From positions 3,658,001 to 3,722,000 of the forward strand of contig NZ_CP129971.1 of NCBI RefSeq assembly GCF_030503855.1: a stretch of DNA of 64,000 bases, written 5' to 3'. A program made the translations under genes and the position numbers. The DNA comes from Marivirga salinae (GTDB lineage Bacteria > Bacteroidota > Bacteroidia > Cytophagales > Cyclobacteriaceae). Of this stretch, positions 60,184-64,000 are shown one piece after another (position 1 is the first letter of the stretch; the number at the start of each line of letters is the position of its first letter). A model generated the notes under the pieces. It saw only the letters and a list, made by a program, of their open reading frames with translations, was not told the origin of the DNA and did no database searches.

Positions 60184-63100
60184 TGACCCGCTATTTCATC
60201 CAAAGGCCCATAGCTGTTATTATGACTTTTGTTGCGCTCATTGGACTGAGCGTATTAGCTTGGCTGAACCGACCTGTTTCCCTCCTACCCGATATTGATG
60301 TGCCCGAAATGGCCATTCGAGTTGATTATGCTAATGCCTCTCCTGAAGCCATTGAAAACAACATCCTTAAACCCATGCGGGAATCTTTGGCTACCATGCA
60401 GGGATTGTCCGATTTACAGTCCACCGCTTCCAATGAGAATGGTTTGTTGCGCTTACGGTTTGTCTATGGACAAAGAATGGATTTGGCTTTTGTGGAAGTC
60501 AATGAGAAAATTGATCGGCTGACGGATCAATTTCCGGCTGATATGTCTCGACCTAGGGTGATTAGGGTCAATTATACGGATATTCCCATTGCAAAAATTC
60601 AGTTGATTCCAAAGGACGCTTCCAATATGGTGGAAAGCTCTAGGCTGGCAGAAAATGTGATTAAAAAGCGAATCGAGCAAATAGAAGGTATTTCATTAGT
60701 CGATTTGAACGGAACGGTAGATGAACAAATCAAAATCATTCCTGACTTAAAGGCCCTAGAAAGAGCAGGGCTAGAAATAGAAGCCATTTCTCAGGCTATT
60801 CAATCTGCCAATCAGGAATTGGGCGGTGTGGAAGTAAAAGATGGGCAATACCAATATTATATGCGCATGGCAGGAAGATTGAATAATGCGGAAGACATTG
60901 CGCAAATTCCAGTCAAAATTAATGAAGAAAAATACATTCCGATACATCAGTTAGCAGAAGTAATAACCGGAGAAGAGAAAGTCAGTGGTTTCCACTTTTT
61001 CAATCAGAACAGAGGCATAGTGATGAATATTCACAAGCAACCACAAGCGGTAATGACGGAATTAATGCCTAAAATTGAAGAATCCATTGATCTGTTTAAA
61101 AAGGATTACCCGACTTTGGATATTGCCATCACTCAAGACCAATCTGTTTTTTTGAAAGCAGGCATTAATAATCTACAAGGAAGTTTGCTCTTTGGTGGAT
61201 TGTTTGCTTTTGGAGTTCTCTTCCTATTCATGGGTTCTTTTCGCTTGCCCGTTATCATGGGAATTAGCTTGCCATTATCACTGATTTTATCCTTTCTGTT
61301 TTTTGAAATATTTGGTTTAAGCATCAATATCATTTCGTTAAGCGGCTTAGCTTTAGGTTTGGGAATGCTGATTGATAATGCTATTATCGTATTAGAAAAC
61401 ATCAGCCGAAAACGCATGGAAGGTCTAAACTTATTGGATGCTTGCGTGGCTGGAGTGGCAGAAGTGCAGGGAGCTTTAATCAGTTCGGTTTTGACTACCT
61501 TGGCAGTATTTGTCCCTTTGATTTTCTTAAGCGGTGTAAGTGGAGTGCTATTTTTCGACCAGGCCGTTTCTGTGGGTATTATCTTGACAGTTTCTTTGGG
61601 TGTTTCTTTTGTATTGCTTCCACTGCTCTATCGTCTGTTCTTTGAAAATAAAAAAGATTTCAAGAAAGAGGACAGCCGCTTTTTTAAAAGCATTGTCAGC
61701 GGATTTGAAAAATCACATCATTGGTCATTCCGAAATAAAGGCTTGAGCTTATTCCTAATCATTTTAATTATTCCTTTTGGGATTTTGGCTTTCTGGAATA
61801 TGGAGCAAAAGGGCTTACCTGAAATCACCAGAAATGATGCGGTAGTTAAAATCAATTGGAATGAACCGATTGATGTCATTGAAAATGCAAACCGCAGTCA
61901 GGAATTATTAGATAATTTAAATAAACAACTTCAGTTTAGCGAAACAGATGCCGGCATCCCTCAATATCTGCTAAGTTTGGAAAATGCTGAATTGCAAGAA
62001 AGCTTGATTTACCTTCAATTTGAAAGTGAGGAAGTTAAAAATGAGCAATTGAATTTTCTGGAAAATCAAGTAATACAATCTTATCCCAAAGCTTCATTTG
62101 AAAAAGAAAATGCTAAGAATGCTTTTGATATGCTGTTTGCCAGTGAAGAACCCTATTTCAGGGTGCAATGGCAAGACCCAAGCTTAAAAAATGCCAATCC
62201 AGAAAGCGTGAAACCTGTTCTGGAAAACTTCCCTACTGATAATTTTCAAGCGGGACCTTCTTTGGAAGAAGAAAGTAGCATGATTATGACCATAAAGCAG
62301 AAGGAATTGTTGAGATACAGCATTGCTCCAGAGCAAATCATTAGTCAACTACAAAGAGTATTAGGCAATTATAAGATTTCAGAATTAAAGCAGTTCGCCA
62401 TCATCACCCCAGTGGTTTTAGAGACTGATGAAAAAGCTTTTGCTGATTTATTGAAAATTGCCAAAGTAAAAAATAGCGAAGGCAAAAGCTATGCCTTGCA
62501 AAATTTTGTGGATTATGAATGGGGCACAAGATTAAAGAAAATTACTGCTGATGTTTCAGGGACTTATTTTTCGATAAACTTAAGTCAAGATGCAGTTTTA
62601 GAAAAGAACCCTGAAAAACTGACTACGAAAATCAATCAATGGGCTAATGACAACAGCTTGATCCAAAAGATATCAGGAAGGTATTTTACCGATCAGGAAA
62701 ATTTAAAGGAGTTAGCTTTTATATTGTTGATTTCTGTAGTGCTTTTGTATTTCATTTTATCGGCTCAGTTTGAAAGTTTTTGGCAGCCTTTAATCGTAAT
62801 TTTTACATTGCCTTTCGGGATTTTGGGTGCTATGATAATGCTTTGGATTGGCGGAAGCAGTATCAATATTATGTCGGCTATTGGGATGGTCGTAATGCTG
62901 GGAATTATGGTAAATGATGCCATTTTGAAAGTAGATACCATGAACCGCAATTTAAAAGCCTTAGAAAAGAAAGATAAAGAAAGCGTTTATGAAGCCATCT
63001 TTTCAGCTGGAAAAATCAGATTGAAACCTATTCTGATGACTTCCATCACAACGCTCTTGGCCCTAAGTCCGGTATTGCTTTCAGGTGGATTGGGAGCTGA

Positions 63101-63206
63101 ATTGCAAAAACCATTAGTATTAGCCGTTATGGGCGGTTTGACAATAGGGACTTTTACGGCATTGTATTTTGTGCCTTTGGTTTATTATCAGGTGCGGAAG
63201 TTTTGA
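60183..63206 (+). CDS. RND-family efflux permease
   Basis: A 1007-residue inner-membrane proton-driven exporter. TM1 is IAVIMTFVALIGLSVLAWLN; the porter domain has SLLPDIDVPEMAIRVDYANA and STASNENGLLRLRF; TM4 carries Asp398-Asn399 in GLGMLIDNAIIVLEN. The second half repeats the layout and has QFESFWQPLIVIFTLPFGIL, MVVMLGIMVNDAILKVDTMN and RLKPILMTSITTLLALSPVL. The length is typical of HAE1-like pumps. It is coupled to its adaptor by TAATG. No TolC-type channel gene is in the window, so a shared one elsewhere must be used. Substrate unknown. Confidence 0.94.
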   Translation: MTRYFIQRPIAVIMTFVALIGLSVLAWLNRPVSLLPDIDVPEMAIRVDYANASPEAIENNILKPMRESLATMQGLSDLQSTASNENGLLRLRFVYGQRMDLAFVEVNEKIDRLTDQFPADMSRPRVIRVNYTDIPIAKIQLIPKDASNMVESSRLAENVIKKRIEQIEGISLVDLNGTVDEQIKIIPDLKALERAGLEIEAISQAIQSANQELGGVEVKDGQYQYYMRMAGRLNNAEDIAQIPVKINEEKYIPIHQLAEVITGEEKVSGFHFFNQNRGIVMNIHKQPQAVMTELMPKIEESIDLFKKDYPTLDIAITQDQSVFLKAGINNLQGSLLFGGLFAFGVLFLFMGSFRLPVIMGISLPLSLILSFLFFEIFGLSINIISLSGLALGLGMLIDNAIIVLENISRKRMEGLNLLDACVAGVAEVQGALISSVLTTLAVFVPLIFLSGVSGVLFFDQAVSVGIILTVSLGVSFVLLPLLYRLFFENKKDFKKEDSRFFKSIVSGFEKSHHWSFRNKGLSLFLIILIIPFGILAFWNMEQKGLPEITRNDAVVKINWNEPIDVIENANRSQELLDNLNKQLQFSETDAGIPQYLLSLENAELQESLIYLQFESEEVKNEQLNFLENQVIQSYPKASFEKENAKNAFDMLFASEEPYFRVQWQDPSLKNANPESVKPVLENFPTDNFQAGPSLEEESSMIMTIKQKELLRYSIAPEQIISQLQRVLGNYKISELKQFAIITPVVLETDEKAFADLLKIAKVKNSEGKSYALQNFVDYEWGTRLKKITADVSGTYFSINLSQDAVLEKNPEKLTTKINQWANDNSLIQKISGRYFTDQENLKELAFILLISVVLLYFILSAQFESFWQPLIVIFTLPFGILGAMIMLWIGGSSINIMSAIGMVVMLGIMVNDAILKVDTMNRNLKALEKKDKESVYEAIFSAGKIRLKPILMTSITTLLALSPVLLSGGLGAELQKPLVLAVMGGLTIGTFTALYFVPLVYYQVRKF

Positions 63207-63359
63207 GGTTTTTAAGTGTTGAGGTTTTCAGGTTCATAAGGCTAGAGTTGGAAGTAGAAAGTGAGGTCGATTTTTTCTAGATACTAGATACTTGCTACTT
63301 TAGTCTAATTAGGTCAAGTAACGCAGATTGGACCGGTAGTTATTTGGAACTACCATTTC
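63207..63359. other. Spacer after the efflux operon with dispersed repeat
   Basis: Contains the AGTTGGAAGTAGAAAGT word of the GAAGTTGGAAGT family (63247-63262) shortly after the permease stop. No strong terminator. Confidence 0.4.
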
Positions 63360-63611
63360 TTAATGATTCCTCAATGCGTCAATCAATTCTGCTTTATTCA
63401 TTTTAGAACGTCCTTCAATACCTACTTTTTGAGCTTGTTCCTGTAGTTCGTCTACTGTCCACTCTTCGTAAGGTGGTGCTTGTCCCCCTTTTTTACCTGA
63501 ATCTGGTGTATTGGCAATACGAGCAGCTTTTTCCTTGCTCATGCCTTTGTCCCTTAAAGCTTCGTATTGCTCTTCATTTTTTACGGTTGGTATGTCATTC
63601 TTTTTAGCCAT
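63360..63611 (-). CDS. Small Rho_N-domain protein
   Basis: An 83-residue protein. The first half (VKNEEQYEALRDKGMSKEKA, then ARIANTPDSGKKGG) is a conserved helical segment found in many short bacterial proteins. The second half, WTVDELQEQAQKVGIEGRSK and MNKAELIDALRNH, is a Rho termination factor N-terminal (SAP-like) helix-extended-loop-helix motif, often a nucleic-acid-binding element. The protein is strongly charged and cytoplasmic. Possibly a stress or DNA-associated protein; the exact function is unknown. Confidence 0.8.
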   Translation of the reverse strand: MAKKNDIPTVKNEEQYEALRDKGMSKEKAARIANTPDSGKKGGQAPPYEEWTVDELQEQAQKVGIEGRSKMNKAELIDALRNH

Positions 63612-63664
63612 TTCTTTGTCGATTTTACTTAATATAACCGCTATAAAATGGAAATGTTACTAAT

Positions 63665-64000
63665 TCAGTTTGTTGAATCTGCTTCTAAATATTCTTCCCC
63701 AGTCATAGTAGGTTCTAATTTTTCCATTTCCTCCATGGTGAAAATTCTGGATCGAATGATGAAACGAACTCCCATCGGGATTTCCAATGAAAAGCTTGAG
63801 CCTCGGCCTTCTGTAACATCTAGAGTGAGATGGGTGTGTTTCCAATATTCAAATTGATCTTTGCTCATGAAGAAATCACAACCGTAAACCTGTCCTAGCC
63901 ATACATCTCCTCCACCGACTTTGAAATCTCCTTTTTCAAAGCACATAGGCGAAGAACCATCGCAACAGCCTCCACTTTGATGAAACATCAGTTCACCAAA
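63665..64000 (-). CDS. DUF779 protein, 5' end beyond the window
   Basis: The frame stays open to the window edge (the codons before ATG 63988 read FGEL), so the true start lies outside. The visible 111 residues are DUF779: MFHQSGGCCDGSSPMCF with vicinal Cys, VWLGQVYGCDFFMSKDQFEY, WKHTHLTLDVTEGRGSSFSL and GVRFIIRSRIFT. ATG 63988 must be an internal Met because the family has text upstream of MFHQSGGCCDG. DUF779 genes usually sit beside an aldehyde dehydrogenase gene, which would lie to the right. The conserved Cys suggest a metal or thiol role. Confidence 0.88.
   Translation of the reverse strand, partial: FGELMFHQSGGCCDGSSPMCFEKGDFKVGGGDVWLGQVYGCDFFMSKDQFEYWKHTHLTLDVTEGRGSSFSLEIPMGVRFIIRSRIFTMEEMEKLEPTMTGEEYLEADSTN

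Overview
The window is chromosomal DNA, about 35% GC, from a member of the Bacteroidota, most likely an order Cytophagales marine gliding bacterium of the Marivirga type. That placement is inferred from several signs: type IX secretion (T9SS) type A sorting tails on five proteins, TAnnTTTG promoter boxes, many Lxx(S/A)C lipoproteins, a sufBCDSE-DUF59-bacilliredoxin set, and a Bacteroidota-style Mrp without its CxxC. No rRNA, tRNA, CRISPR array, transposase or prophage was recognised.

Layout. 1-7.4 kb: a giant secreted T9SS adhesin-like protein (2025 aa) with a tiny PID-CTERM-like protein behind it. 7.4-9.1 kb: a long-chain acyl-CoA ligase. 9.7-16.4 kb: the SUF iron-sulfur cluster pathway (sufB, C, D, then sufS, sufE and a DUF59 gene) and a bacilliredoxin. 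A terminator-like hairpin and a MITE-like repeat split the locus between sufD and sufS. 16.5-20.2 kb: an amidase lipoprotein and two outer-membrane-type proteins. 20.3-22.3 kb: a DEAD-box RNA helicase with a structured 5' leader. 22.7-26.1 kb: a Gfo/Idh/MocA oxidoreductase, a DUF1080 lipoprotein and a TIM-barrel isomerase, which together look like a 3-keto-glycoside module. 26.1-29.1 kb: mscL, DUF2911, dCMP deaminase and two related lipocalin-like lipoproteins. 29.1-35.1 kb: murB, xseB, surE, a hypothetical gene, ribBA and dnaG, all on the minus strand. 35.2-36.6 kb: mrp and a NifU-C gene, a second Fe-S pair. 36.7-45.2 kb: an M43 metalloprotease, then a translationally coupled trio of a tandem D-Ala-D-Ala ligase fusion, a PASTA protein and a T9SS protein.

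45.2-46.7 kb is the most unusual non-coding stretch. Three copies and one half copy of a roughly 165-190 bp unit, each built of four palindromes, surround a small stand-alone GIY-YIG nuclease gene. Next come prfB with an intact programmed +1 frameshift, ilvE, a cobalamin adenosyltransferase, a lipoprotein, and a two-gene T9SS/Lcl-like pair with exact 16-residue repeats.

53.0-63.2 kb holds two RND efflux permeases in divergent orientation, one with its own membrane-fusion protein behind an operator-like palindrome. Between them lies a small cassette: a 63-aa secreted-type peptide with four cysteines, a DUF4221-like lipoprotein, the remains of another short gene, and a CxxC lipoprotein. This cassette and the GIY-YIG/palindrome locus are the two best candidates for undescribed systems. 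The right edge has a Rho_N-like small protein and a DUF779 gene cut by the window end.

Functions are assigned by reading motifs. No database search was run, so family names for the less conserved proteins are tentative.
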